From contig RAZD01000031.1 of NCBI GenBank assembly GCA_003612525.1, positions 1 through 32,928 on the forward strand: a stretch of 32,928 nucleotides of DNA, written 5' to 3'. The notes under the pieces were generated by a model. That model had not been told where the DNA came from, made no database searches, and was given only the letters and a program-made list of their open reading frames with translations. The DNA is from a bacterium C-53 (GTDB lineage: Bacteria; Bacillota; Clostridia; Lachnospirales; Lachnospiraceae). Numbering within the stretch: the stretch's first letter is position 1; each line of letters starts with the position of its first letter. This document shows, in pieces, positions 1-7,098 of this stretch. Made by a program: the position numbers and the translations under genes.

Positions 1-21
1 TCAGAGAGGGAGATATAAGCG

Positions 22-225
22 ATGGATAAATTTACAGTGGAAGAAATCAATTTGATGTGTGTGTTTGAGGGACAGGACAGAAAGGGCATGATTGCTGATA
101 TAAAGAATGTGATTCTCCACATACAGGACAGTGACATGGTGGAGCTTGCCGGACAGGTTTTAGGGAAACTGGAAACCATGAGCGATGTGGAATTTGCAGA
201 GGTGGCATTGGAAGCGGCGGAGTGA
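22..225 (+). CDS. Putative transposon-transfer assisting protein (TTRAP family)
   Basis: A 67-residue acidic protein that opens MDKFTVEEINLMCVFE and ends in an acidic helix. This matches my knowledge of the TTRAP family (PF14203), small proteins found in the transfer region of Tn1549-like clostridial ICEs; their biochemical role is not established. A GGGAG ribosome site lies about 10 bases before the ATG, and the length is normal for the family. It is the first complete gene of the window and reads toward the mobilization block. It is probably the end of a transfer operon that continues to the left, and marks this end of the window as ICE backbone. Confidence 0.8.
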   Translation: MDKFTVEEINLMCVFEGQDRKGMIADIKNVILHIQDSDMVELAGQVLGKLETMSDVEFAEVALEAAE

Positions 226-240
226 TTAACGCAAATCTTT

Positions 241-271
241 TATAGCATTATTCGACATAACGTGCTATAAT
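241..271 (+). promoter_or_regulatory. Candidate promoter with a flanking inverted repeat
   Basis: TATAAT at 266-271 has a weak -35 match (TAGCAT) 17 bases upstream. The region is bracketed by a perfect 7-bp inverted repeat, TATAGCA at 241-247 and TGCTATA at 263-269. It would drive the short ORF at 343. The -10 is good and the -35 poor. Confidence 0.35.
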
Positions 272-342
272 TCTCTTAGTCAGATTAGAGCAAGTAGGGA
301 TAGTCTGCGGTTGTCCTTTCTGGAAACGGAAAGGAGGTCGGT

Positions 343-426
343 ATGAATACGTTAGAAGTGCTTACGTTGGTGCTGGTGATTTTTGCAGCCTTGACATACA
401 TAGACAATAAACACAACCGCAAGTAA
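343..426 (+). CDS. Putative holin-like type I toxin peptide
   Basis: A 27-residue peptide with a very strong ribosome site (AAAGGAGGT, about 5 bases before the ATG). After MNTLEV comes one hydrophobic helix of about 14 residues and then a charged tail ending KHNRK. This plan of short N-terminus, single membrane helix and basic tail matches the putative holin-like toxins (PF16935-type) of Firmicutes, many of which are toxins of type I toxin-antitoxin pairs. A terminator hairpin follows the stop codon at once, as is usual for such toxin mRNAs. I could not identify the antisense antitoxin RNA. The alternative is a small membrane peptide with another role. Confidence 0.55.
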   Translation: MNTLEVLTLVLVIFAALTYIDNKHNRK

Positions 427-479
427 CGGAAAAGGCTATCCTCTACTGCGAATAGAGAATAGCCAGTGATCCGTTTTTT
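426..479 (+). terminator. Intrinsic terminator of the small toxin-like gene
   Basis: The stem GGCTATCCTCTA (434-445) pairs with TAGAGAATAGCC (453-464) with one mismatch. An outer ACGGA/TCCGT pair (426-430 with 470-474) and a T-run follow. Confidence 0.75.
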
Positions 480-676
480 CTAAAATTGATTACTCGTTTC
501 CGATTGAACAACCGTCGGACGTGCTTGAATCCTTCGGCTTCTATGATGATTATAAACCAACACTGCGAATTTTGCAAGAGGGTTTAGGAAATGGGGGTGC
601 TTCGGCGCTCCTATTTTTTTGTGGATTTGCAGACTATATTACAGGAATATGGTCTTGTCTACAAGAATTTTTTTAG
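470..676 (+). pseudogene. Possible remnant reading frame without a start codon
   Basis: The frame is open from 470 to a TAG at 676 and has no ATG or ribosome site. It reads like real protein at first (an IDYSFPIEQPSDVLESFGFY stretch) and then becomes low-complexity after a terminator hairpin at 591. I do not recognise the family. It may be the 3' piece of a lost ICE gene, or chance. Low confidence. Confidence 0.22.
591..621 (+). terminator. Intrinsic terminator
   Basis: The ten-base arms ATGGGGGTGC (591-600) and GCGCTCCTAT (605-614) close a TTCG tetraloop, with three G-U pairs, and a run of seven T follows. This is a strong rho-independent terminator on the plus strand. Confidence 0.75.
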
Positions 677-687
677 ATTTATATAAT
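658..687 (+). promoter_or_regulatory. Candidate promoter before the long foldback
   Basis: TATAAT at 682-687 has a weak -35 (TCTACA, 658-663) 18 bases upstream. It lies between the preceding terminator and the foldback at 738-862, so it could start a transcript of that structure. Only the -10 is convincing. Confidence 0.3.
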
Positions 688-737
688 AAAGTAGGAAGGA
701 ATGGGTGGGATTCCGTCGCAGTCGGCATTGTGCGTAA

Positions 738-862
738 TGTGTATAACTCCCCGTCTTATGGAGCTGTGGGCAACACTGTTTGCAGGATGTGGGAAAGCTG
801 CTTTTTGCTTTTCCATATGCTGTGAATGGTGTTGTCCATAGCGGAATGGGGAGTTATGCACA
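738..862 (+). ncRNA. Long imperfect foldback, candidate structured RNA
   Basis: A roughly 125-base hairpin. The outer arms 738-752 and 848-862 pair over 15 bases with one G-U. After an internal loop, arms 768-798 and 807-837 pair over 31 bases with a single G-G mismatch, closing an 8-base loop (799-806). Every other non-Watson-Crick position is a G-U on the plus strand and would be A-C on the minus strand, which suggests selection for a plus-strand RNA. It sits between a terminator and the convergent relaxase gene. It could instead be a miniature inverted-repeat element or part of the relaxase transcript's 3' end. Confidence 0.45.
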
Positions 863-908
863 TTTCCATGATGCGTTTTTGCATTTAAAGCCCTTTTCAG
901 ACAGGGAA

Positions 909-2282
909 TTACCGGGAGGGGTTGTTATCCCGGTCTGGCTGTTCCTGTGCCTTTTTAGGCGGCTCTGTGCGCCCTAAATACTGGTTCAGGTTCTCCAGTT
1001 TCCGATTCAGCGATTTCAATTCTTTTTCACTGTTTTTGTAGGTGGCAGTCAGTTCTTTTTTCTGTGCGGTCAGCGCCTGATATTCCGATTTCAGCTTGTC
1101 GATGTTAAAGCCTTTTAAGGAAATGCCCGCCTGTTCCAGCATACGCCTTGCGCCGCCATAAAGAATAATCTGGCTCTCATGCCTGCGGAAATATGCGTCA
1201 GGGTTTTTCGATTTCTTATAGGCAATATGGTAGGATTTGTTGGATTTATACTGTTCTGCATATTTAATGATTTCCGCAAGGTCTTTGATGCGGTTCTCCA
1301 GCTTGCGGACGGTCTGCTTTGCTTCCTTTCCGGTGGAGGAAGTGGCAGCGATCTTTTGTTCCAGTTCTGCGATGGAACCTATTTCATTGTATGCCTGTGC
1401 AGCAATCTTTAAATTCTCCACCGCCGCCCACCTTTGCAGTCCCGGACTGTTCTGGAATTTCTCATCAGAGGTATCAATCAACCGCCTGTCTGCGTAATCT
1501 CTTTTCGGGATAACTGCTTTGCGTTCCCGTTTTAATTCAATCCGTTCTTTGATGCGCTCCTTCGTGTATTCCTTTCCAAGTGACTTGATGCTGCCACGCA
1601 CAAAACGGTCTTTGCCGAGTGGACGGAAGGAGATAAATTTGAGGGCATCTTCCCCAAAAGTTTCGCCTTTTATCTCATAGCCTTTCGCCCGCATCAGGAG
1701 CAGAAATTCTTCATAAGTAGAGGATGCTTTTATGGCGGCGTTGATGTCCTTTCTAATCTGTGTTTTCCATGCGGCGCTGTTCTTATCCGCCTGCCATTCG
1801 TTGTATTTTTTTCCACGCTCTCCACCGGGGATAATGACGGAAAGGTTATGCTCGCTGCACAGCTCGTCACTTAATTTTCGGATGCGGTAATAGCTTTGCT
1901 TACAGTCATGGTATTTGTTGTGTTCCATGTTGTCGGCGGCACAGAAAATGATGTGGTTATGGACGTGACCTTTATCAATGTGAGTGGTGACAACATAAGA
2001 ATATTTTCCCTCTAAAACTTTGTCGGCAAGCTCTTTCCCTATCTGGTGCGCTTCGTCAAAATTGACCTCACCGGGAGCGAAAGCCTGTATCAGATGATAG
2101 GCTTTGTTAGGGCTGTTTTCCCGGCAGTGGTCTAAGGTATATTTGAAGTCAATCGCTGCAGTTTCCGGCGCACAGGCATAGGAAGAAATGTAGATGCTTT
2201 CGTCCGTTTTATCCGGGTTGCATATGTAGGCTACCGCTTTATCAACGGTTGCTGTGATAGCATGGATTTTTGTGACTGCCAT
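909..2282 (-). CDS. MobP-type relaxase (PF03432)
   Basis: A 457-residue DNA relaxase that would nick oriT and pilot the transferred strand during conjugation. The N-terminal domain begins MAVTKIHAITATVDKAVAYI, and the metal-binding signature THIDKGHVHNHIIF (around residues 100-115) carries the HxDxxHxHNH histidines. The C-terminal third is a charged coiled coil (ENRIKDLAEIIKYAEQY onward). Length and plan match relaxases of Tn1549-like clostridial ICEs. It overlaps the 3' end of the mobC gene by 52 bases, so the two are translationally coupled. It is transcribed opposite to the TTRAP gene and toward the foldback at 738-862. No truncation is visible. Confidence 0.93.
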   Translation of the reverse strand: MAVTKIHAITATVDKAVAYICNPDKTDESIYISSYACAPETAAIDFKYTLDHCRENSPNKAYHLIQAFAPGEVNFDEAHQIGKELADKVLEGKYSYVVTTHIDKGHVHNHIIFCAADNMEHNKYHDCKQSYYRIRKLSDELCSEHNLSVIIPGGERGKKYNEWQADKNSAAWKTQIRKDINAAIKASSTYEEFLLLMRAKGYEIKGETFGEDALKFISFRPLGKDRFVRGSIKSLGKEYTKERIKERIELKRERKAVIPKRDYADRRLIDTSDEKFQNSPGLQRWAAVENLKIAAQAYNEIGSIAELEQKIAATSSTGKEAKQTVRKLENRIKDLAEIIKYAEQYKSNKSYHIAYKKSKNPDAYFRRHESQIILYGGARRMLEQAGISLKGFNIDKLKSEYQALTAQKKELTATYKNSEKELKSLNRKLENLNQYLGRTEPPKKAQEQPDRDNNPSR

Positions 2283-2572
2283 ACCTGTTTCATCAACTCC
2301 TTTACTTCGTCCATATCTTCCTGATAGACGTGGTTTGTGCTGTTAATTCTTTTCGCAATCTGGTTTAAGCTGGAGCTGATCCGCCCCAGTTCCGTATTGT
2401 ATTCCCGCAAAAAACTGTAATCCACGTCATAGACATATCCGTATAAAATCAGCTTCCGTATAAAAGCCGATTTGCTTTTCATGCCGGACAGCTTAAACTT
2501 CTCATCAAGGATGTACTGCTCTTTGTCATCTAAGTGAAATTCATTCCGGTTGGTGCGTGTCCTGTTTGCCAT
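2231..2572 (-). CDS. mobC: MobC-like relaxosome accessory protein
   Basis: A 113-residue basic protein starting MANRTRTNRNEFHLDDKEQ. It contains the SKSAFIRKLILYG helix and the LGRISSSLNQIAKRIN segment typical of MobC-like proteins, which bind oriT and assist the relaxase. I chose the ATG at 2572 because AAAGGA lies about 10 bases upstream of it. An in-frame ATG at 2602 lacks a ribosome site and sits inside a terminator. It lies directly upstream of, and overlaps, the relaxase gene. The conserved SLNQIAKRIN segment makes the assignment firm. Confidence 0.88.
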   Translation of the reverse strand: MANRTRTNRNEFHLDDKEQYILDEKFKLSGMKSKSAFIRKLILYGYVYDVDYSFLREYNTELGRISSSLNQIAKRINSTNHVYQEDMDEVKELMKQVWQSQKSMLSQQPLIKR

Positions 2573-2601
2573 TTTTACATCGTCCTTTCTAAATTTGGGC
2601 A

Positions 2602-2640
2602 TAAAAAAACTGCTGCAAAATGTTCGATTTACAACAGTTG
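2602..2640 (-). terminator. Intrinsic terminator upstream of mobC (minus strand)
   Basis: On the minus strand, AACTGTTG (2639-2632) pairs with CAGCAGTT (2615-2608) with one wobble, followed by a run of seven T. It would stop transcripts from the AraC/ArsR side before they reach mobC, and leaves room for a mob promoter only very close to the gene. Confidence 0.55.
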
Positions 2641-2757
2641 TGTTTTGTGTCTGTTCAGTTATTTTTGGATAGAATTATCCATATGTTATTGTAGCAAATC
2701 TGCGGGAGAAGGTCAAGGACTTGCAGAGAAAAAGAGGAAAGAAAAGCAAAGAGGGTT

Positions 2758-2920
2758 AGGGATACTTCCCTATGAAAATTTCATCATACGGACGGTAGGG
2801 AAGTATGGGGAATTTTGCCTATGTGTCCGTACATAGGCAGTGCTTGCTATTCTTGTCTTTCGACACTCCCAAAGGGTGTGTCGGTGTTCCGATTGCTTAG
2901 GCAATCTGTTTGGAACACAT
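2758..2920. other. Candidate origin of transfer (oriT)
   Basis: The non-coding stretch 2641-2921 next to mobC carries a dense set of inverted repeats. They are ATACTTCCCTA (2762-2772) with TAGGGAAGTAT (2796-2806), TGCCTATGT (2816-2824) with ACATAGGCA (2831-2839), CGACAC-TCCC/GGG-TGTGTCG (2861-2883), and GTTCC-GATTGC with GCAATC...GGAAC (2889-2917). Clustered perfect repeats beside the genes for the relaxase and MobC are the expected layout of an oriT. I cannot point to the nick site; the spacer TGCTTGCTATTCTTG (2841-2855) after the second repeat is a plausible region. Confidence 0.55.
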
Positions 2921-2921
2921 A

Positions 2922-3842
2922 TTAGATATTTTGTTTGGTTTTATTTTTTCGATATTCTCTAGGAAGGACTTTAAAATATGCTTTAAATGCAGTTGTAAAC
3001 TTACTTTGGCTATCATAGCCAACAGCCTGTGCAATCTCCGCTATATTCATATTTGATTCTATTAACATATAGGCAGCTTGCCGCATTCGGTGTTCCTTGA
3101 TATGTGCTGCAATGGAAGTTCCATAAACAGACTTGAAAACATTTTTCAAAGTTGTTTGATTGATGAGATATTGTTTTGAAAGTTCCTCTATGGTAATTCT
3201 TTGCTCCATGTGTTGCAAAAGCTGGTCATGAATTTTTCGGATAGTTTCTGTTAGCTCGAATTGATATTCAACCAATTTGCTTTGGGGAGTAAATTCCATT
3301 TTGGTAAGGTATAACAACAATTCTAAAACTTTGATTTTCTGGTATGGAAGCGTAAGTTTTTCAGGCTGGTCATAAAATGCAGAAAAGATACTTTCTGTCT
3401 GTTCATTTCCGGCAAGAAAGACAGGACTATCGTTTTGGCAAAATTTTTTAGGCAATACGGTTTCAAAAATAGTACTGTTTTCCAGCAGGTCAGGTGGATT
3501 TCCAGAGGCTTTTGGCAGATCAATATAAATACTAAGTCCCTGATACCTATTGTTTGGAAAAGTAAGTACAGAATCCGTACAGGCTTTCATGGTATGGAGA
3601 GAAAAATCTCCCGGATTCAGATATATACGGTTCCCGTTTTTCATCTCCCACATAAGCTGTCCGGATTTGCAGTAGTTAATCTGAATAATATGTGATATAG
3701 CCTTATGCCGCACAGAAAAAGAATCAGTTGAAAATGTAAGATAGCATAACTCAATACCGGAATAAAGCGGAATGAGAGTCTGTGATACCTCTTGATGAAA
3801 TTTCTCCACATTTTTTTGTATTTTTTTCAATTCCTCATTCAT
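2922..3842 (-). CDS. AraC-family transcriptional regulator
   Basis: A 306-residue regulator. The N-terminal part is a cupin-like sensing region (HIIQINYCKSGQLMWEMKNG and LNPGDFSLHTM). The C-terminal ~100 residues form the double helix-turn-helix of AraC/XylS proteins (ITIEELSKQYLINQTTLKNVF and MNIAEIAQAVGYDSQSKFTTAF, ending LPREYRKNK). I use the ATG at 3842, which has GAGG about 8 bases upstream; the longer frame to 3890 runs into the preceding ArsR gene. It follows that gene by 10 bases, so the two are probably one operon. It may control the divergent metal genes, which is inference. The ligand is unknown. Confidence 0.85.
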   Translation of the reverse strand: MNEELKKIQKNVEKFHQEVSQTLIPLYSGIELCYLTFSTDSFSVRHKAISHIIQINYCKSGQLMWEMKNGNRIYLNPGDFSLHTMKACTDSVLTFPNNRYQGLSIYIDLPKASGNPPDLLENSTIFETVLPKKFCQNDSPVFLAGNEQTESIFSAFYDQPEKLTLPYQKIKVLELLLYLTKMEFTPQSKLVEYQFELTETIRKIHDQLLQHMEQRITIEELSKQYLINQTTLKNVFKSVYGTSIAAHIKEHRMRQAAYMLIESNMNIAEIAQAVGYDSQSKFTTAFKAYFKVLPREYRKNKTKQNI

Positions 3843-3852
3843 AGGGCAGACC

Positions 3853-4221
3853 TCATAATTCAGGACAGGTGATTTCCATAACCTGCTCAATCATCTGATG
3901 CAGCAGACGTCCCTGTGGCGTATCTGCGGCACGATAGTAAACCTCTTTTCCTTCACGCCGGCAAACAATAAGACCGCTGTTTTTCAATGGTCTGAGATGA
4001 TGTGACACTGCCGGACTTGACATATGAAGCATATCTGAAATATTGAGGACACATTCCTCCTGGTGGCAGAGAAGCCAGAAAATTCGGATTCTGGTGGTAT
4101 CTCCAAGCTGTTTGAAAACTTCCGCTACGGTTTGAAAATAATCTACATGGTCTAACTGTTTCTGGATTAGTACAGTCTGTTGTCCTTCGCCATGTTGATG
4201 TGGCAATTTCATATTATCCAT
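3853..4221 (-). CDS. ArsR/SmtB-family metal-responsive repressor
   Basis: A 122-residue winged-helix repressor. The core runs from AEVFKQLGDTTRIRIFWLL through the recognition helix MSSPAVSHHLRPLKNSGLIV and the beta-wing CRREGKEVYYRA. EECVLNISDML sits where the ELCVCDL metal site lies in ArsR/CadC proteins, but with only one cysteine. The N-terminus is His-rich (LPHQHGEGQQ), so other ligands may contribute. AAAGGA lies 7 bases before the ATG. It is transcribed divergently from the metal-binding protein at 4395, with a likely operator between them. Likely role: metal-relieved repression of the neighbouring export genes (inference). Confidence 0.88.
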   Translation of the reverse strand: MDNMKLPHQHGEGQQTVLIQKQLDHVDYFQTVAEVFKQLGDTTRIRIFWLLCHQEECVLNISDMLHMSSPAVSHHLRPLKNSGLIVCRREGKEVYYRAADTPQGRLLHQMIEQVMEITCPEL

Positions 4222-4249
4222 ATTGTTTTCCTTTCTTTTATTTGTATTT

Positions 4250-4292
4250 CGCCCAAACGGAAATACTTTTCGCCCGTTTGGGAGGGAATGCT
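4250..4292. repeat. Inverted repeat in the divergent control region
   Basis: CCCAAACGG (4253-4261) and CCGTTTGGG (4274-4282) are perfect inverted repeats separated by 12 bases. Each arm is embedded near a TTTCGCCC motif, which itself occurs twice as a direct repeat. The site lies in the leader of the minus-strand ArsR gene. It could be an AraC or ArsR binding site, or an RNA hairpin. Confidence 0.45.
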
Positions 4293-4301
4293 TTGGGGAT
4301 A

Positions 4302-4330
4302 TTGACGTGTGTCTTTTTCCGTATTATACT
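4302..4330 (+). promoter_or_regulatory. Sigma-70-type promoter of the metal operon
   Basis: TTGACG (4302-4307) and TATACT (4325-4330) are separated by exactly 17 bases, a close match to the housekeeping consensus. Transcription would start around 4337 and lead into the metal-binding protein gene at 4395. Confidence 0.75.
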
Positions 4331-4340
4331 ACGGCTATGA

Positions 4341-4362
4341 TGATTAAACAAGTACTTAATCA
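4341..4362. promoter_or_regulatory. Probable ArsR-type operator
   Basis: TGATTAA (4341-4347) and TTAATCA (4356-4362) form a perfect inverted repeat with an 8-base spacer, placed at the start of the predicted transcript where a bound repressor would block initiation. A related site, GATTAA-ATAA-TTAAGC, lies at 4690-4705 before the ATPase gene. ArsR/SmtB operators are typically AT-rich imperfect palindromes at this position. Confidence 0.6.
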
Positions 4363-4394
4363 CTGAATTTAAAAATAACAAGGAGGACTTTACA

Positions 4395-4613
4395 ATGAAG
4401 AAAACTTACAAGATCGAGGTAGACTGTGCCAACTGCGCAAATTTGATGGAGGATGCGGCTCGCAAGACTGCTGGTGTGCAGAGCGCAACAGTTAATTTCA
4501 TGACACAGAAAATGATTGTGGAGTTTGATGAGGGGCAGGAGCCGAAAGATGTCATGAAGAACGTGCTGGATGCTTGTAAAAAAGTGGAGCCGGACTGCGA
4601 GATTTTTCTTTAA
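4395..4613 (+). CDS. Stand-alone heavy-metal-associated (HMA) domain protein
   Basis: A 72-residue protein with the ferredoxin-like HMA fold. DCANCANLMEDA carries a CxxC metal-binding pair near residues 11-14, and VQSATVNFMTQKMIVEF is the usual second strand. A strong AAGGAGG lies upstream. It is the first gene after a strong promoter and a likely ArsR operator, and precedes a P-type ATPase that lacks its own HMA domain. Together they look like a CadA/ZntA-type exporter split into chaperone and pump. The metal (Zn, Cd or Pb, possibly Cu) cannot be fixed from this sequence alone. Confidence 0.88.
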   Translation: MKKTYKIEVDCANCANLMEDAARKTAGVQSATVNFMTQKMIVEFDEGQEPKDVMKNVLDACKKVEPDCEIFL

Positions 4614-4637
4614 GCGGTAGCTGCCTGTGACAGAGTG

Positions 4638-4680
4638 ACACCCTTAAAATGCGCCGCTGCAATTTAGGGGTGTTATTTTT
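4638..4680 (+). terminator. Intrinsic terminator between the HMA gene and the ATPase gene
   Basis: ACACCCTTAAAAT (4638-4650) pairs with ATTTAGGGGTGT (4662-4673), followed by TATTTTT. Readthrough would let the small protein be made in excess over the pump. Confidence 0.65.
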
Positions 4681-4727
4681 ACCAATAACGATTAAATAAT
4701 TAAGCATATTTTGAAAGGAGTTTTATT

Positions 4728-6743
4728 ATGGAGGAATTAGTAATAAGTATATTACTTATGGTTGTCATTATAATGGCTGCGTCGCTTCTTATTTTTGTTG
4801 GCAGCCGCAAAGATGGAATGACAAAAAAGCAAAGGGTTATGATGATTCGGATTTTACTCAGTGCCGGAATCTTGCTGGCACTCCAGTTTATTTCCGCAGA
4901 GATGTTCGATACAGCCTGCGGGTATTTATTCCCGTCTGCCGGAAGATGGCTTCGTTTTGCGTGCTATTTGATTAATTATCTGATTATCGGATATGACATT
5001 TTACGGAAAGCTATAAAGGGTATTAAAAACCGTCAGGTATTTGATGAGAGCTTTCTGATGGCTGTGGCTACGATTGGGGCAATGGCACTGGCTATTTATG
5101 AAAATGGAGAATATCTGGAAGCCATTGCTGTTATGCTGTTTTATCAGATTGGGGAGTGGTTTCAGGGATATGCGGTTGGTAAGAGCCGCCGGAATATCAG
5201 CAACCTAATGGACATTCGTCCTGATTATGCAAATGTTGAGAGAAATGGAAAATTAGAGCAGATTGATCCGGATGAAGTAGGGATTGGCAGCGTGATTGTT
5301 GTTCAGCCGGGAGAGAAAGTGCCGATTGACGGGATTATCGTTGAGGGTGCTTCCAGTCTGAATACCAGTGCATTGACCGGGGAAAGCCTGCCGAGGGAGG
5401 CAAAAGTAGGTGATGAAGTAATCAGCGGCTGTATCAGTATGACAGGAGTATTGAAGATACAGACAACAAAAGAGTTTGGAGAATCTACGGTTTCTAAGAT
5501 TTTGGATTTGGTGGAAAATGCAAGTTCCCGCAAATCGAAATCAGAGGATTTTATCTCGAAGTTTGCAAAAATCTATACTCCGGCTGTCTGCTATGCAGCA
5601 TTGGCGCTGGCATTCCTTCCTCCTGTTGTCCGTATGCTTTTTATGGGGCTGTCTGCCGATTGGGGAGTCTGGATTTACCGGGCATTGACATTCCTTGTTA
5701 TCAGTTGCCCTTGTGCGCTTGTTATCAGTATTCCTTTAAGTTTCTTTGCAGGTATCGGAGGAGCAAGCAAGGAGGGTGTTTTGGTGAAAGGCTCCAATTA
5801 TCTGGAAATCCTCTCCCAGACAAAATATGTTGTTTTTGACAAAACCGGAACCATGACAAAGGGTGTCTTTGAAGTAAATGGGATTCATCATTCTACCATA
5901 GGGAATGAAAAATTGTTAGAGTATGCTGCTTTTGCAGAAAGCGCATCTTCCCACCCGATCAGCAAGAGTTTACAGCGGGCATATGGGAGAGAAATTGACA
6001 GGACTCGTGTATCGGATATACAGGAAATCAGCGGAAACGGTGTGACTGCAAAAGTAGACGGCATGGAGGTTGCAGCCGGGAACGATAAACTGATGAAGCA
6101 TTTGAATATTCCTTATCAGGACTGTCACCAGACCGGAACAATTATCCACATGGCAATTAATGGGAAATATGCAGGTCATATCGTGATTTCTGATATTATT
6201 AAACCTCATTCTAAGGCGGCGATTGCGGAATTGAAGAAAGCGGGAGTAGATAAGACCGTCATGCTGACCGGAGATGCAAAGAAAGTGGCAAATCAGGTTG
6301 CTGCATCACTTGGGATTGATGAAGTTTACAGCGAACTTTTGCCAGCAGATAAGGTTGAAAAAGTAGAAGAACTTCTGCGGGTGAAGTTGGGCAAGGCAAA
6401 ACTGGCATTTGTGGGTGACGGTATCAATGACGCACCTGTGCTTTCCAGAGCGGATATTGGTATCGCTATGGGGGCAATGGGTTCCGATGCGGCAATCGAA
6501 GCAGCGGATATTGTTCTGATGGATGACGATCCGATTAAGATTGCAAAAGCAATTAAGATTTCAAGGAAGTGTCTGAGGATTGTGTACCAGAATATTACGA
6601 TGGCGCTTGTTGTGAAATTTGCTTGTCTTGCATTAGGAGCTGTGGGCATTGCGAATATGTATCTGGCGATTTTTGCAGATGTAGGTGTTATGATTCTTGC
6701 TGTGCTGAACGCAATCCGTTGTCTGTTTGTGAAAAAACTGTAA
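4728..6743 (+). CDS. P1B-type heavy-metal-translocating ATPase (Zn/Cd/Pb type)
   Basis: A 671-residue integral membrane metal exporter. Visible motifs in order: TGES in the actuator domain, SCPCALVIS with Cys327-Pro-Cys329 in the metal-binding membrane helix, DKTGTMTKG with the phosphorylated Asp371, the SHPIS histidine-proline motif, MLTGDAKKVA, and GDGINDAPVL near residue 563. The last helices contain FADVGVMILAVLNA; this aspartate together with CPC is typical of the P1B-2 (ZntA/CadA) group. The N-terminal HMA domain of CadA (usually ~727 residues) is absent and is supplied by the gene at 4395. AAAGGAG precedes the ATG. Export of Zn or Cd is most likely, though its place beside feoAB leaves ferrous iron possible. 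Confidence 0.92.
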   Translation: MEELVISILLMVVIIMAASLLIFVGSRKDGMTKKQRVMMIRILLSAGILLALQFISAEMFDTACGYLFPSAGRWLRFACYLINYLIIGYDILRKAIKGIKNRQVFDESFLMAVATIGAMALAIYENGEYLEAIAVMLFYQIGEWFQGYAVGKSRRNISNLMDIRPDYANVERNGKLEQIDPDEVGIGSVIVVQPGEKVPIDGIIVEGASSLNTSALTGESLPREAKVGDEVISGCISMTGVLKIQTTKEFGESTVSKILDLVENASSRKSKSEDFISKFAKIYTPAVCYAALALAFLPPVVRMLFMGLSADWGVWIYRALTFLVISCPCALVISIPLSFFAGIGGASKEGVLVKGSNYLEILSQTKYVVFDKTGTMTKGVFEVNGIHHSTIGNEKLLEYAAFAESASSHPISKSLQRAYGREIDRTRVSDIQEISGNGVTAKVDGMEVAAGNDKLMKHLNIPYQDCHQTGTIIHMAINGKYAGHIVISDIIKPHSKAAIAELKKAGVDKTVMLTGDAKKVANQVAASLGIDEVYSELLPADKVEKVEELLRVKLGKAKLAFVGDGINDAPVLSRADIGIAMGAMGSDAAIEAADIVLMDDDPIKIAKAIKISRKCLRIVYQNITMALVVKFACLALGAVGIANMYLAIFADVGVMILAVLNAIRCLFVKKL

Positions 6744-6759
6744 GGAAGGAGGGGTTCCT

Positions 6760-7080
6760 TTGGCGGAATATCAGGTCGGTCAAATTTATGAAGGACTGAA
6801 AGAAAGCGATTTGTACATTCTTACGGAATTTTTTAAGATGCTTGGGAACCCTACCCGTATTCGTATCCTGTTTCTTTTAATGGAACAGGATGCGAATGTC
6901 GGTGATCTGGCGGAGCAGCTTGGGATTACGCAGTCTGCGGTATCGCATCAGCTTAACTTGTTGAAGTCGAATAAATTGGTAAGGCGGCGTAGAGATGGAA
7001 AAATGATATTTTATGCTTTAGTGGATGAGCATGTGCAGATGGTAATTGAAAAAGGGGCAGAGCATATTTGTGGGCGGTAA
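6760..7080 (+). CDS. SmtB/ArsR-family zinc-type repressor
   Basis: A 106-residue winged-helix repressor that starts at a TTG with AAGGAGG upstream. The core is FFKMLGNPTRIRILFLL, with recognition helix ITQSAVSHQLNLLKSNKLV. The last helix has DEH...EH with D-x-H-x10-H spacing, matching three of the four alpha-5 zinc ligands of SmtB (the fourth position is Gly next to a Cys). This points to Zn/Cd/Co sensing at the alpha-5 site, unlike the first ArsR at 3853, which has a cysteine in the alpha-3 region. It lies 17 bases after the ATPase gene and 18 bases before feoAB, so it is inside the operon. Confidence 0.9.
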   Translation: MAEYQVGQIYEGLKESDLYILTEFFKMLGNPTRIRILFLLMEQDANVGDLAEQLGITQSAVSHQLNLLKSNKLVRRRRDGKMIFYALVDEHVQMVIEKGAEHICGR

Positions 7081-7098
7081 AAATGAGGTGACTATAAA

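Noticed and set aside
619-977. Several 60-68-codon frames on both strands around the foldback
   Set aside because: They arise from the long inverted repeat, lack ribosome sites and resemble no protein.
6326-6649. 107-codon minus-strand frame opposite the P-type ATPase gene
   Set aside because: Antisense to the conserved GDGIND region; composition (Ala/Ile/Ser-rich) reflects the reverse of conserved codons.
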